This document shows positions 28,613 through 36,928 of a stretch of 37,277 nt of DNA, in pieces. The first letter of the stretch is position 1, and every line of letters begins with the position of its first letter. The stretch comes from a virus, in the IMG/VR virus record IMGVR_UViG_3300042465_002756, positions 1 to 37,277 of that record; one strand, given 5' to 3'. The notes beneath the pieces were generated by a model that had not been told where the DNA came from, searched no databases, and was given only the letters and a program-made list of their open reading frames with translations. A program made the position numbers and the translations under genes.

Positions 28613-29239
28613 ATGCTTACGATTACTTTTGACGGCATTGACTACCGCATTTTTAACGCAAGCTATGCTGTATCCCGCTGCGGGAAAGTTCTCAGAAAGT
28701 TCCAACCTTTTACGCCGCGCTGCAGGTCCGACGGCTACCTGTGCTGCGGGCACGATCTTGTTCATCGCATGGTAATGCAAATGTGGAGCAAAGAAAACAT
28801 ATCGCGGCGTCACATTCATCACATTAATGAAGACAAAACCGATAATCGGTTGGAAAACCTCGAGTGCCTTAGCTATCACGAACATCTGGGCGTCCGCCAC
28901 AAAGAAGCGCGGGCTGTTGCTGGAAAATACGAAAGAACCCCTGAAATTCGTGAAAAGATTCGGCAAAGCAAGCTGGGGAAAAAAGCGTCCGCCGAAACGC
29001 GCGCAAAAATGAGCGCGGCAAGGCTTGGTAAAAAACGCTTGTTTTTTAAGCGTGCTCAACCGTCTGAAGCTACGCGCCAGCTCCGCAGTCTTCAACATCA
29101 CTTCAATACGGCGTGCCGAATCGACGGAGTCGAATACCGGTCGTTCGCTGAAGCAGGTCGAATTTTGGGGCTTAAGCAGCATACGCTTAGGTACCGTTGT
29201 CTTTCTAAGAACTTTCCCAACTACCAAATAGTAAGTTAA
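28613..29239 (+). CDS. HNH homing endonuclease with NUMOD repeats, antisense to the late operon
   Basis: The 208-residue protein has an HNH core (HRMVMQMWSKENISRRHIHH, then INEDKTDNRLENLECLSYHE), NUMOD3-type repeats (REKIRQSKLGKKASAETRAK) and a C-terminal NUMOD1-like helix-turn-helix (EYRSFAEAGRILGLKQHTLR). It lies on the plus strand between coat and scaffold, the only plus-strand gene in the late region. AGGA precedes the ATG, and a weak extended -10 (TGA-TACTAT, 28576-28584) could give it its own promoter. Its TAA overlaps the scaffold stop codon. It is a mobile DNA-cutting gene, probably recently gained. Confidence 0.9.
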   Translation: MLTITFDGIDYRIFNASYAVSRCGKVLRKFQPFTPRCRSDGYLCCGHDLVHRMVMQMWSKENISRRHIHHINEDKTDNRLENLECLSYHEHLGVRHKEARAVAGKYERTPEIREKIRQSKLGKKASAETRAKMSAARLGKKRLFFKRAQPSEATRQLRSLQHHFNTACRIDGVEYRSFAEAGRILGLKQHTLRYRCLSKNFPNYQIVS

Positions 29240-30012
29240 CGCATGCCGTGTTTTGCTTCCCACGCACGAATCTGGCGCTGCCGTTCGGCTTCTATCCACT
29301 CGCTTGTGCTCATAGACTTCAGTGAGCGCGGGTCTGTGGTGTCGTAGGCCGGGCCGCGAGACGAGCCAGCGGCAACAGGTTGAATCGGCGCAGGGGCGTT
29401 AGACGGCTTCTTAACAGGTGGGCTCGATGCCACTTTGGCTTCGATTTTCCCGATTTCTTTAGCCTGCAAAATCGGCGATAGGCGCGAGATGCGATCCGCT
29501 TCTTTCGGGTTAAGCCCAAGGTAGTACGCTACATCGGGGCCAACGTCGGACGCCTGAATTGTCTGGGCCATCACGGTGGTGATCTTCAGACTTGGGTTGT
29601 ACGCAACAGCTTCAAAATCTTCGTACTTGTCCCGAGCCTGTTCTTCCTTGTCGTGATACGACTCCAGAATTGCTGCTTGTTGACGCTCCAATTCCCGTTG
29701 TTGCAAGAGCTGTTCGGCTTTTTGAGCCGCTAGTGCTTCGGCGTATTTTTCCACCGATTCAAACTGGTCTTGCGAAACAGAGGCTGGGGCGGCGGTCGGC
29801 AGTTCAGGTGCCTTAGTGCGCTCTCGTTCCCACGATCTACGCTCTCTTGCGAGGCGTTTTCCAATCATCGCGTCCACTTCTTCTTGCGTGAACGTTTTGA
29901 TTGTCTCCGGCGATGCTTCAACGGTTTCAGGCGTAGCCGTTACAACCTGTTCCGGCGCGGGTGCTTGCGCCGCTTCCGGCGCGTCCGCTACAACTTCAGG
30001 AGTGTTTTCCAT
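29236..30012 (-). CDS. Scaffold protein
   Basis: The 258-residue protein is acidic and Ala/Pro/Glu-rich at the N-terminus, then carries TFTQEEVDAMIGKRLARERR, a mark of phage scaffolds. A long charged coiled-coil middle (LLQQRELERQQAAILESYHD) follows, and a segment with YYLGLNPKEADRISRLSP. The C-terminus is basic (RQRQIRAWEAKHGMR), as needed for coat binding. Its stop overlaps the stop of the antisense endonuclease gene. A strong promoter lies 41 bp upstream. Confidence 0.88.
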   Translation of the reverse strand: MENTPEVVADAPEAAQAPAPEQVVTATPETVEASPETIKTFTQEEVDAMIGKRLARERRSWERERTKAPELPTAAPASVSQDQFESVEKYAEALAAQKAEQLLQQRELERQQAAILESYHDKEEQARDKYEDFEAVAYNPSLKITTVMAQTIQASDVGPDVAYYLGLNPKEADRISRLSPILQAKEIGKIEAKVASSPPVKKPSNAPAPIQPVAAGSSRGPAYDTTDPRSLKSMSTSEWIEAERQRQIRAWEAKHGMR

Positions 30013-30026
30013 GTCTACTCATAAGA

Positions 30027-30050
30027 GTACCTGGTGAACCGCACCAGTAC
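30027..30050 (-). promoter_or_regulatory. Inverted repeat in the scaffold leader
   Basis: GTACCTGGTG (30027-30036) and CACCAGTAC (30042-30050) pair with one bulged base and a five-base loop. It begins directly after the expected transcription start of the scaffold promoter. It may be an operator or a 5' hairpin protecting the capsid mRNA. Confidence 0.5.
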
Positions 30051-30059
30051 GGGTGTAAA

Positions 30060-30087
30060 TCTATACAGTAGTTAGATCAACTGTCAA
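30060..30087 (-). promoter_or_regulatory. Strong leftward promoter for scaffold and coat
   Basis: On the minus strand a perfect TTGACA (30087-30082) is followed after 16 bp by TATAGA (30065-30060). Transcription should start near 30053. It overlaps the end of the small gene at 30077-30232. An own sigma-70 promoter would give the capsid genes extra expression over the portal block. Confidence 0.65.
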
Positions 30088-30232
30088 GTTTTGCTGGCGG
30101 TGGGACTTGCTGCTCGATCTGCGCTTTCAGCTTTTGCCAGATGGCAACAGAAAGCTCCAGCGGCAACTTGCCTAGGCCCATCGCAATGATGTTGGCTTCC
30201 TCAACCGTGATCTTGATCTCGAACTCTTGCAT
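30077..30232 (-). CDS. Small conserved phage protein (51 aa)
   Basis: This short ORF starts one base after the preceding stop. The product, MQEFEIKITVEEANIIAMGL followed by GKLPLELSVAIWQKLKAQIE, has the beta-strand then helix layout of small proteins common between portal and scaffold in phages. The function is unknown. The RBS is weak, so translation is probably coupled to the gene at 30234. Its 3' end contains the scaffold -35. Confidence 0.65.
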   Translation of the reverse strand: MQEFEIKITVEEANIIAMGLGKLPLELSVAIWQKLKAQIEQQVPPPAKLDS

Positions 30233-30233
30233 G

Positions 30234-30539
30234 TTAGGCAGCCCAAGGCAGTCCGTTAGCCGTTACCGGGTGCAGTTGCTTCTCGACCTTAGCCATTAGA
30301 TTGGCTTCGATCTCGGCCTTCTGGTCGCCCAGCGCGTCATACACCCAGCCCAACACAATTTCTTCGGTCAGGTTCTCGTAGGGGATGAAACCGGGTTCGT
30401 CCGGGTTGTTAACGTAGGTAGTCGTGCCGCCGTAGAAGGCAGATGCCGAGTCTTGTTGAGCGGTGCAAGCCCACGCTACGGTGATGACAAACCCGTCGTT
30501 AATGACACGGGTCATATTTTGGATCGTCCAAGCGATCAT
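30234..30539 (-). CDS. Conserved phage protein near the capsid genes
   Basis: The 101-residue protein reads MIAWTIQNMTRVINDGFVIT at the start, then a Thr/Tyr-rich segment, GFIPYENLTEEIVLGWVYDA, and ends NGLPWAA. The IPYENLTEE..V.GWV and GLPW landmarks mark a widespread small phage family of unknown function (I associate it with DUF7936-type proteins). AGGAA precedes the ATG. Confidence 0.8.
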   Translation of the reverse strand: MIAWTIQNMTRVINDGFVITVAWACTAQQDSASAFYGGTTTYVNNPDEPGFIPYENLTEEIVLGWVYDALGDQKAEIEANLMAKVEKQLHPVTANGLPWAA

Positions 30540-30548
30540 ATTGGTTCC

Positions 30549-31295
30549 TTAAACAGAAGTGATAGTTTCCCAAGCAGCGCCAGAATAGACGCACAGCTTC
30601 GCAAGAGTGGTATCAAACACGATAAGCCCCGCAGCAGGAGAAGCAATGGCGTTCTTCTGTGTCGTGGTCATGTTGGGCATTCTTACGCCCTTGGTTGTGC
30701 TTTGTGCGTCTAGAATGGCTGATGCGTTGGGCGAACTCGTCCCAATACCCACGTTGCCAGCAAAATAGTTCGCCGCTGTCCCGCTGGCGTAGATGTTCCA
30801 CTTGTTAGAGCCGCTGGATACACCGGAGTAAATACCAAAATTAGACGCGCCAAGCGTTTGATCTGACACATACAGGCCATACTGCTCTGTAATCGTAGAG
30901 CCAGCACCTTTGGTACCCTCACCCGCTTGCAACTGTCGAACGCTTCCGATAGTAAATGAAGCCGCTGCCGTACTGACCGCAGAGAATAAGCCAATTGCGT
31001 TTGAGGTTACCCCCGACTGCGCAGTGCTTGTACTACCGATACCGTACGCGGTCGTGCCGTTCGTGATGTCACCACGGCTGCGAAGTACGTATGTAGATGT
31101 CGCCGCACCCCCAACCCCCATATACCCATTCACCTGCACAGTATCGGTGGAGGCGTTGCCGAGGATAGTGTTGCCAGTAACGTCCAGATTCGCTGTGATC
31201 TGGATGTCTCTGGGGCAAACGTAGGTATCGCCAGCCTGGGCGGCTTGGATCTGTGGAATTGCTGTATTCAGCAAAAGGACTTCATAGGCGGCCAC
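30549..31295 (-). CDS. Fibre-like structural protein
   Basis: The start is GTG (31295) with GGAG six bases before, giving 248 residues. The N-terminus (AAYEVLLLNTAIPQIQAAQA) is followed by a Ser/Thr/Gly-rich beta region. The C-terminal third (GNVGIGTSSPNASAILDAQS, GVRMPNMTTTQKNAIASPAA, GLIVFDTTLAKLCVYSGAAW) is the module frequently found before the ends of phage and bacterial fibre proteins. It could be a head or side fibre. Its place among portal-proximal genes, far from the tail block, is notable. Confidence 0.7.
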   Translation of the reverse strand: MAAYEVLLLNTAIPQIQAAQAGDTYVCPRDIQITANLDVTGNTILGNASTDTVQVNGYMGVGGAATSTYVLRSRGDITNGTTAYGIGSTSTAQSGVTSNAIGLFSAVSTAAASFTIGSVRQLQAGEGTKGAGSTITEQYGLYVSDQTLGASNFGIYSGVSSGSNKWNIYASGTAANYFAGNVGIGTSSPNASAILDAQSTTKGVRMPNMTTTQKNAIASPAAGLIVFDTTLAKLCVYSGAAWETITSV

Positions 31296-31305
31296 GGCGC
31301 TCTCC

Positions 31306-31533
31306 TTAAATCGGGTTGTAAGACGCGCCGTCGCTTGTCAGCACTGTCTCGACAACGTAAAAACTAGCGCCCGCACTATTCAATACTTCTTCATCGACAG
31401 TATAGGGCGTTGCATTGCTGGTCAGCACAATCCACGGTGGCCCAGGGTTAGGGCCAGCAAAATCAGTCGCTAGCGTGGCAACTGTGCCCAGCCCTAAGCC
31501 AAGTCCGTTGCGGACGGGTATGCCAAAGCTCAT
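31306..31533 (-). CDS. Small structural-region protein
   Basis: The 75-residue product begins MSFGIPVRNGLGLGLGTVAT, a start I recognise from small proteins in phage capsid regions. It is Thr/Gly/Ser-rich and probably beta-folded. It overlaps the upstream gene by ATGA. Function unknown. Confidence 0.65.
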   Translation of the reverse strand: MSFGIPVRNGLGLGLGTVATLATDFAGPNPGPPWIVLTSNATPYTVDEEVLNSAGASFYVVETVLTSDGASYNPI

Positions 31534-31832
31534 CGGATGTTGATTGGCTTAGCGTAGACCGTACCAGCAGAAGCGATCTGAATCGCACTGACTCGCCACG
31601 GTGCGCCGGTGCCTTGCGGCACGATGAACGGGATGGGCGTGTTAGCCGGGATGGGCGTCGAGCTGGTCGTTGCAGTCACGCCTTCGCCCACGGTCACGTA
31701 GGCAGCGGTCGTTGACCAGATCACTACGCCTTGCGGGCCTGCCGGCCAGGCCGTCGTGCTGCCCGCCGTGCCCGTGTAGGACGCGGTTCGGGCGGGAAAA
31801 TCGCCGTCAGCTAGAGGATTTAACAGTTCCAT
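31530..31832 (-). CDS. Conserved structural-region protein (100 aa)
   Basis: The product (LLNPLADGDFPARTASYTGT, WPAGPQGVVIWSTTAAYVTV, IPFIVPQGTGAPWRVSAIQI) is beta-predicted with many Pro, Thr and Gly residues. This resembles small phage proteins that decorate heads. AGGAC precedes the ATG. The function is not established. Confidence 0.65.
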   Translation of the reverse strand: MELLNPLADGDFPARTASYTGTAGSTTAWPAGPQGVVIWSTTAAYVTVGEGVTATTSSTPIPANTPIPFIVPQGTGAPWRVSAIQIASAGTVYAKPINIR

Positions 31833-31841
31833 TGTGCGTCC

Positions 31842-32204
31842 TTATGCGAGGAAGCGGAGCTTGTAGAGCGTAGATAGATACTGCCCTACGATCTCATCGA
31901 TGATGTTTTGAAGCGGTGTGTCGGCTTTATCGCAGACCTTGTACCGCATCTCTTCGACGTCAGCAAGTGAATCTTTGAGAAACTCAATGACGTCGCTGTT
32001 CTTCTTAGCGCCCATCAGCGTGATGGGGCCGATTAAACCGTGGCGACCTTGGTAGGCTTCCGCAAACTTGTCTGCAAGCTCAACGATATTGTCGTAGAAC
32101 TCGTTCAAAGCGACGTGTTTGGCGTAAGACTTAGTGTTGAGATGCACGCTGTGCGTGACATCGCGGGCTAGAAAAAGCGTACCGATAAAGTCTGCGCAGC
32201 TCAC
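31842..32204 (-). CDS. Ferritin-like phage protein (DUF5856-like)
   Basis: The 120-residue all-helical protein carries FIGTLFLARDVTHSVHLNTK, then SYAKHVALNEFYDNIVELAD and FAEAYQGRHGLIG. This spacing of His, Glu and Asp residues resembles the Dps/ferritin-like fold of DUF5856 proteins found next to phage portal genes. The start is GTG (32204), overlapping the portal stop as GTGA. Whether it binds metal or DNA is unknown. It may protect DNA or be structural. Confidence 0.65.
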   Translation of the reverse strand: MSCADFIGTLFLARDVTHSVHLNTKSYAKHVALNEFYDNIVELADKFAEAYQGRHGLIGPITLMGAKKNSDVIEFLKDSLADVEEMRYKVCDKADTPLQNIIDEIVGQYLSTLYKLRFLA

Positions 32205-34336
32205 TGCGGTACTCCTTGCATCGCCATCTGCTGTTGAGCGACCACCATATCACCGGCTGTCATCACGTCTTTTAGCGTCTGCATGACCACGTCTTGCACC
32301 TGATCAGGCGTCATACTGCTGGAAACTGCCTGGATTCGCTTAGTTTCAGCATTGTACTCGTCGATGCGCAGTTTTTGGGCTTCCATCGACTTGCCGACGT
32401 TTTGCAGCATGTTATACATCTGCTCCATCTGCGCTTGCATCACCTGAATCTGCTGATTGGCCGCTTGCAGCGCAGGATCGTCCTCGTCCTGCAGCAGTTT
32501 GGGGTCGATCATCTTCTTCAGACGCTCGGCCAGCTCCTGCGCTCCCGGCCAATCCATGTTCTTAACAAACAAATCGCCCGCCGCAGCCCACAGGTTCGGA
32601 TTGCCTTGCAGAATCTGGCTCATCGCGTCCATCGACTCCTGGCGCTTGGTCAGATAGCTCGGGCCAACCGTGACCTTGACGTCATACTTACCAACGCCAG
32701 GGTTGTAAATCTTCTGCACCACAACACCGGCTTCGTTCACCATCTTTCGCACGGGTTCCGGCTGGTTCGGATCAAGCCGCACCATGTCAGAGTTGCCATC
32801 GACCTGAATAATCCGCGCAATCCGAGGCGTATCATAGATTTTGGGGATCAAATCGACCAGTTGACGGCCTACGTAACGGATTGCTCGCGCGTAGTTATCG
32901 ACGTAATGGTAGGTGCCGACGTCGCCCTCACGCTGACGGGCCAAAATAGCCCGTCCAGAGCGCTCGTTTGAGGTCATCCCAAGGCTTGCGTTGTACTGCC
33001 CTGTAGCCGCTTTAATGTCTTCTGACGCGCCCATTTTGGCCTGAATTAGGCCTGTTTGGGCCATTGGCGGCTGTGCGCGCTGCGGAAGCGGCAAAATGTT
33101 ACCGGCACCGTCTGTTACGTCTGGATTGACCTCCAAATACGGGTAATTCGTCGTATTTGCGGTCTTCCACTTCTCTTCGTAGCCCTCAAACTGACCGCCG
33201 TAGCCAATAAACGGTGCTTTTGGCGCTAGCGCCAGCATTTCCGCTTCTTGGCTCACCCAGTAGTTGTACATCCGCTGGGCATCTTTAGCGTTTCTGACCA
33301 AACCTGAAATCTCAAGCTGGCCTTCAATGTTCCATTCGTTGCCGATAACGCGAATAACAGGGATGTACGACCCCGCCCAGTCGCGTTCTTCGATGATCTC
33401 GTAGCCGTTGGTCTTGCACCACTTGATCTTCTTACGTTGCACCTTGCGCTGACGGCTAGGTCTTAGACCCATTTCGCGCATCATCTTGTCTTGCGGGGTG
33501 CCTTGGAACGTCGTGGTGCCGTCCGGATACAGATTCAGCGTAGCAGGCGTGTAATCGCAGTAGAAATATTCTGCAATCCTCACCGTCATCTCGCCCAGCC
33601 ACTGCGACAGCGACTGGTCGCCTACGCCTTGCGTCATAATCGAGCTGACCGGCATAGCGTTGGGGTACAAGCGCTCATATTCGGTTTTCAGGATGTCTTC
33701 GGTGATGAAACACCACTCTGCATCCGCACCGCACGGGTCTTGGATCGTCGGGTCCATGTAGACCGAAAAGCTGTTCCGCACGCGCCCGATCTTGATGTCC
33801 TGATCAAAGCTTGTTTCGTCGCAATATTCGGTGAGAATCCGAATGTAACCCTCGCCAAACGTCACCTGGTTGTCGCACGCAGTGTCGTAGGCCACGTCAG
33901 CGTTAGAAATGTACTCAATGTGACGGATCATGCCGTCAAAAATCTCAGCAACCTCAACGTCCGCCTTGTCGTCGGCTGGGATGACGTTAGGCGACGGCCT
34001 GTTTTGCCGCTGCTCGTTAGTCACCTGGCGCACGTGTTGCGGCAGCTTGTTGATTGTCAAGCATGGCCTGGCGTTGATCGTCTGCCCGCTAACCGACCCG
34101 CGCACTGACAGCACGTCTGCCGGCCACTGGTAGTGGTTGTCCGGCGAGCCTGCCATAAACCGCAAGTCGTCCAACTGATCTTCGCGCGTATCACTGTATG
34201 CGCTTACAGCGGTTTTAAACCGCTGACGCATTTCTGACAGCCGATGCGAGTCGCTCTTTTTAGCGTGCTCGCCCTCATCGCCGCCTACATCCGCGACGTA
34301 GGCTGCCCCAGCCATGCCTGTTTGATCGTAAGCCAT
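32201..34336 (-). CDS. Portal protein, P22 gp1-like
   Basis: The 711-residue protein has KTAVSAYSDTREDQLDDLRF near the N-terminus and NHYQWPADV and NKLPQHVRQVTNEQRQNRPS, typical of P22-like portals. GYIRILTEYCDETSFDQDI and FSVYMDPTIQDPCGADAEWC follow, and the middle has ATGQYNASLGMTSNERSGRA. The C-terminus (about 630-711) is Gln/Met-rich and helical and would form the barrel. Twelve copies make the DNA channel at one head vertex, where terminase and the gp4-like connector bind. The ATG overlaps the preceding stop as TAATG. Confidence 0.93.
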   Translation of the reverse strand: MAYDQTGMAGAAYVADVGGDEGEHAKKSDSHRLSEMRQRFKTAVSAYSDTREDQLDDLRFMAGSPDNHYQWPADVLSVRGSVSGQTINARPCLTINKLPQHVRQVTNEQRQNRPSPNVIPADDKADVEVAEIFDGMIRHIEYISNADVAYDTACDNQVTFGEGYIRILTEYCDETSFDQDIKIGRVRNSFSVYMDPTIQDPCGADAEWCFITEDILKTEYERLYPNAMPVSSIMTQGVGDQSLSQWLGEMTVRIAEYFYCDYTPATLNLYPDGTTTFQGTPQDKMMREMGLRPSRQRKVQRKKIKWCKTNGYEIIEERDWAGSYIPVIRVIGNEWNIEGQLEISGLVRNAKDAQRMYNYWVSQEAEMLALAPKAPFIGYGGQFEGYEEKWKTANTTNYPYLEVNPDVTDGAGNILPLPQRAQPPMAQTGLIQAKMGASEDIKAATGQYNASLGMTSNERSGRAILARQREGDVGTYHYVDNYARAIRYVGRQLVDLIPKIYDTPRIARIIQVDGNSDMVRLDPNQPEPVRKMVNEAGVVVQKIYNPGVGKYDVKVTVGPSYLTKRQESMDAMSQILQGNPNLWAAAGDLFVKNMDWPGAQELAERLKKMIDPKLLQDEDDPALQAANQQIQVMQAQMEQMYNMLQNVGKSMEAQKLRIDEYNAETKRIQAVSSSMTPDQVQDVVMQTLKDVMTAGDMVVAQQQMAMQGVPQ

Positions 34337-34482
34337 TACTTCTTTTTCATTGGTGGTTTAGCCGCTGCGCGCTTGGTAGCGTATGCGATGGCGACTGCCT
34401 GTTTCACGGGCTTCCCTGAGCGTACTTCAGTAGAAATGTTCTTACGGAAGGCGGCTTTGCTGGGTGACTTGACGAGGGGCAT
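34336..34482 (-). CDS. Small basic phage protein (48 aa)
   Basis: This short ORF encodes MPLVKSPSKAAFRKNISTEV followed by RSGKPVKQAVAIAYATKRAA and a Lys-rich end. The pattern of a basic start, NI.TE...GKP.KQAVAIA and Lys-rich tail is very common in phage genomes near portal or terminase, without known function. It ends in TAATG overlap with the portal gene. Confidence 0.8.
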   Translation of the reverse strand: MPLVKSPSKAAFRKNISTEVRSGKPVKQAVAIAYATKRAAAKPPMKKK

Positions 34483-34484
34483 AA

Positions 34485-34643
34485 CTACCTCTTTTTAGCT
34501 GTTTTAGCCGACTCTTTGAACGCTTTTGCGGTCGGTGCACCGGGTGAACCTGGCTTTCGCATTTTCTCGCCAGACCCGGCTTTGATGCGCTCGCGTTTAG
34601 CGTGAATCGCTGCGTACAAACCAGGATCGCCGGGCTTTTTCAT
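34485..34643 (-). CDS. Small basic phage protein (52 aa)
   Basis: The ORF encodes KPGDPGLYAAIHAKRERIKA followed by GSGEKMRKPGSPGAPTAKAF and ESAKTAKKR. This is a well-conserved small phage protein, highly basic and perhaps nucleic-acid binding. Its function is unknown. The ATG overlaps the stop of the upstream endonuclease as ATGA. Confidence 0.8.
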   Translation of the reverse strand: MKKPGDPGLYAAIHAKRERIKAGSGEKMRKPGSPGAPTAKAFKESAKTAKKR

Positions 34644-35137
34644 TTGTGCGCTCCAACCGCAAGTTCTAGTCTATCGTCGCCAAGAAATTGTGCAACATCT
34701 CGGCACAACTCATAAAAATCTTCGTATGCAAAGTCTGATTTCATGCGATTTATTGCTTGGCACACCAAAATTGTATTTTCTGGCGTGTAGCCAATATCAC
34801 TGTGAATGCGCTCTATAGAGACTGTATTTAGATGCCCAGCTTCAAGCGTCATTTGGCGTCCGCTGTACGCGCATACGCCCCATTGAGTGTGCCAACACTT
34901 AACAATGTCTTGAATTGACAGAGAAAATTCTTGGCTGCGTTTAGCCGCGCTGTTTTTGGCGTTCCGCAAAAATACGCGAGCGCGGCCTTCAATCGTAGAG
35001 TTTATTTTTTCAAGCGAGCGAGCACTTCCTTTGCGGCAACATTCTTTGCACCAACTATGATAGCCGTCTGCCGTCTGCGCATGCTTAAAATACAAGTCAA
35101 ACGGCTTGCTGGTCTTGCACTTAAAGCAAGTCTTCAT
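34640..35137 (-). CDS. HNH endonuclease with N-terminal zinc ribbon
   Basis: From ATG 35137 the product has 165 residues. It opens with a zinc ribbon (MKTCFKCKTSKPFDLYFKHA and YHSWCKEC; four Cys in two CxxC pairs). The C-terminal half has an HNH-like core: CAYSGRQM, SIERIHSDIGYTPENTILVC and INRMKSDF. It lies within the terminase-portal interval on the same strand as its neighbours. It may be a mobile homing nuclease, or a packaging-associated HNH protein of the type found near terminases. A longer in-frame start at 35203 would overlap the upstream gene. Confidence 0.8.
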   Translation of the reverse strand: MKTCFKCKTSKPFDLYFKHAQTADGYHSWCKECCRKGSARSLEKINSTIEGRARVFLRNAKNSAAKRSQEFSLSIQDIVKCWHTQWGVCAYSGRQMTLEAGHLNTVSIERIHSDIGYTPENTILVCQAINRMKSDFAYEDFYELCRDVAQFLGDDRLELAVGAHK

Positions 35138-35138
35138 G

Positions 35139-35402
35139 TCAGCATTTCCATCGTTTGAGTGACGCTTTAGCGCGCTCTGCGTCGCCTTTGGCATTCCTGA
35201 CAACGCCTGACATGCGGGCGCAGAAGGATGCTTTGCGGCCTTTGTCAGCTTCAGTCTTCGGGTTGGGCGCGGGCGCTTTGAGGTTGCTGCCGGTGGCTGC
35301 GTTGTACTTGGCTCGGCCTTTGGCTGTCAGGCCAGCTCCCTTGGACACGGGCAGCTTCTCGCCGCGCCCCACTGCCAGACTGACAGATTTCTTCGTCGCC
35401 AT
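35139..35402 (-). CDS. Conserved basic phage protein (DUF6321-like, 87 aa)
   Basis: The product reads SVSLAVGRGEKLPVSKGAGL, then TAKGRAKYNAATGSNLKAPA, ASFCARMSGVVRNAKGDAER and ends LKRWKC. This is a widespread, strongly conserved phage protein usually encoded beside the terminase. Its function is unknown, although the high Lys/Arg content suggests nucleic-acid contact. The ATG at 35402 overlaps the terminase stop as TGATG and is preferred to the GTG at 35405. Confidence 0.82.
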   Translation of the reverse strand: MATKKSVSLAVGRGEKLPVSKGAGLTAKGRAKYNAATGSNLKAPAPNPKTEADKGRKASFCARMSGVVRNAKGDAERAKASLKRWKC

Positions 35403-36928
35403 CACGCACCCATCCAGCTTGTAGCGCCCGATGAGCGGTCTGCGTAGGTCTTGCGGATGTTGGCGATGCGTGGCTCACGGCTGGCGACCGGATAGGCAAA
35501 CGTCACGGCAATCGCGTCCGCCGCGTCGGGTGATGCTAGACCCCTGGCTTTCATATCTTTCTTGCTCTCCAAGAAGATTGTACCGCTCGAGTCTGGCTTG
35601 GTCTTGGGGCCGGTCAGGTCCGCTTTGAGCTGCCTGTCTGGCGCAATACTAGCCGTCTTTAGCCAGTCTCGCATCGCACCCCACAGCTCCGCGCGCTTGT
35701 TGCCCCACATAATCTGGTTCTTGGCTTTCCAGCCAAAGTTTACCCCACGCACCTTATACCGCTGTTCAACCAGCCGGTCAAGTATTCCATACCCCAACCC
35801 GCCTTCGTCAATCACCGTCAGCGTCGGCTTGTACTCCTCGATCGCGTCGATGACGTGCCCTACGGTCGTCATCGTGTCATCGCCCCGATACCGCTTGATT
35901 GCGATAATGTCTCGACCTTGCCTGACCGCAATGACTGTCGAGTCACCGCCTGACCTGGCCGGGTCAATCCCGATCACAATCGGTGCTGTCTCGTCTTTGT
36001 GCTTAGCGCGGCCAAAGGCGGCATCTACTATGGAAGGTCCGATAAACTGATCGTCGCCTGCGCTCGGGAACTCCCCAAACACCTCGACCTTGGCCTGTAT
36101 CGAGTCCTCGCCGTACTCCGCGATGATCTGCTCGTATATCTGCTTGTCGGTGCCCTCTACGTCGCGGGCGTCGATGTTCTCTGTTACCCAGAAGTCGCGC
36201 TTACTGTTAAAGCACTCGAAGAAGTAGCCTTGGTTGCGCCGGGGGTTGCTAAACGCGCACCAGAAGCGATGCGGCGTGTTCTCGGTAAAGAACCCCTGCG
36301 CTACGTCCCAGATCGGGTCTGGAATACCGGACGCCTCATCAAAGATCAGCAGCACCCCGTCGCTGTTGTGCAGACCGGCGTAAGCGTCCGGGTTTTCTTC
36401 TGACCACAGACGCCCCTCGACCGACCAGAAGCGCGTGCCCTTCTTTAGATCGCGCTCGACAATCTCAGCCAACCACTTGGCTGGCGTCACGCGCGTTGCG
36501 CTGATCTCGAACCAATGGCTGTTAATCATCATAGCCAGCCACTTGGTAATCTCAGACCAGGTAATGCTGCGGAGCTGCGCTTCGCTGTTAGCTGACACAA
36601 TCGTGGTGCTGCCGATTCGCGTGGACAGCATCCACAGTATCAGCCAAGACACCAGCGCCGACTTACCGATCCCACGGCCAGAGGCCACCGCCAGCCGAAA
36701 GACGTTGTAGTCGACGCGCCCGCCGTTGTCTTTGATGTGCTGAGTGATCTGCCGCAGAATCTTGCGCTGCCATTTGCGCGGGCCTGCATAGTGTTCTAGC
36801 GGCGTGCCCTTCTGGCCCCACGGAAACGCGAACAACACAAACGCTTCTGGGTCGTCTTTAATGCGCGGCTGCCAGAGCCGCACCATCAAAGTCTGTTCGT
36901 CAGATGCGCTGTAGATTGGCTGCTGCAA
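35402..36928 (-). CDS. Terminase large subunit
   Basis: The 508-residue motor protein has an ATPase domain with Walker A GRGIGKS (84-90) and Walker B LLIFDEAS (193-200), and a C-terminal RNase H-like nuclease beginning IGIDPARSGGDSTVI (319-333, Asp322). It pumps DNA through the portal and cuts headful lengths. The start codon is TTG (36928) with GGAG (36939-36936) seven bases before. It overlaps the end of the small terminase gene by 29 bases. N-terminal sequence FAFPWGQKGTPLEHYAGPRK is common in P22-group large terminases. Confidence 0.95.
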   Translation of the reverse strand: MQQPIYSASDEQTLMVRLWQPRIKDDPEAFVLFAFPWGQKGTPLEHYAGPRKWQRKILRQITQHIKDNGGRVDYNVFRLAVASGRGIGKSALVSWLILWMLSTRIGSTTIVSANSEAQLRSITWSEITKWLAMMINSHWFEISATRVTPAKWLAEIVERDLKKGTRFWSVEGRLWSEENPDAYAGLHNSDGVLLIFDEASGIPDPIWDVAQGFFTENTPHRFWCAFSNPRRNQGYFFECFNSKRDFWVTENIDARDVEGTDKQIYEQIIAEYGEDSIQAKVEVFGEFPSAGDDQFIGPSIVDAAFGRAKHKDETAPIVIGIDPARSGGDSTVIAVRQGRDIIAIKRYRGDDTMTTVGHVIDAIEEYKPTLTVIDEGGLGYGILDRLVEQRYKVRGVNFGWKAKNQIMWGNKRAELWGAMRDWLKTASIAPDRQLKADLTGPKTKPDSSGTIFLESKKDMKARGLASPDAADAIAVTFAYPVASREPRIANIRKTYADRSSGATSWMGA

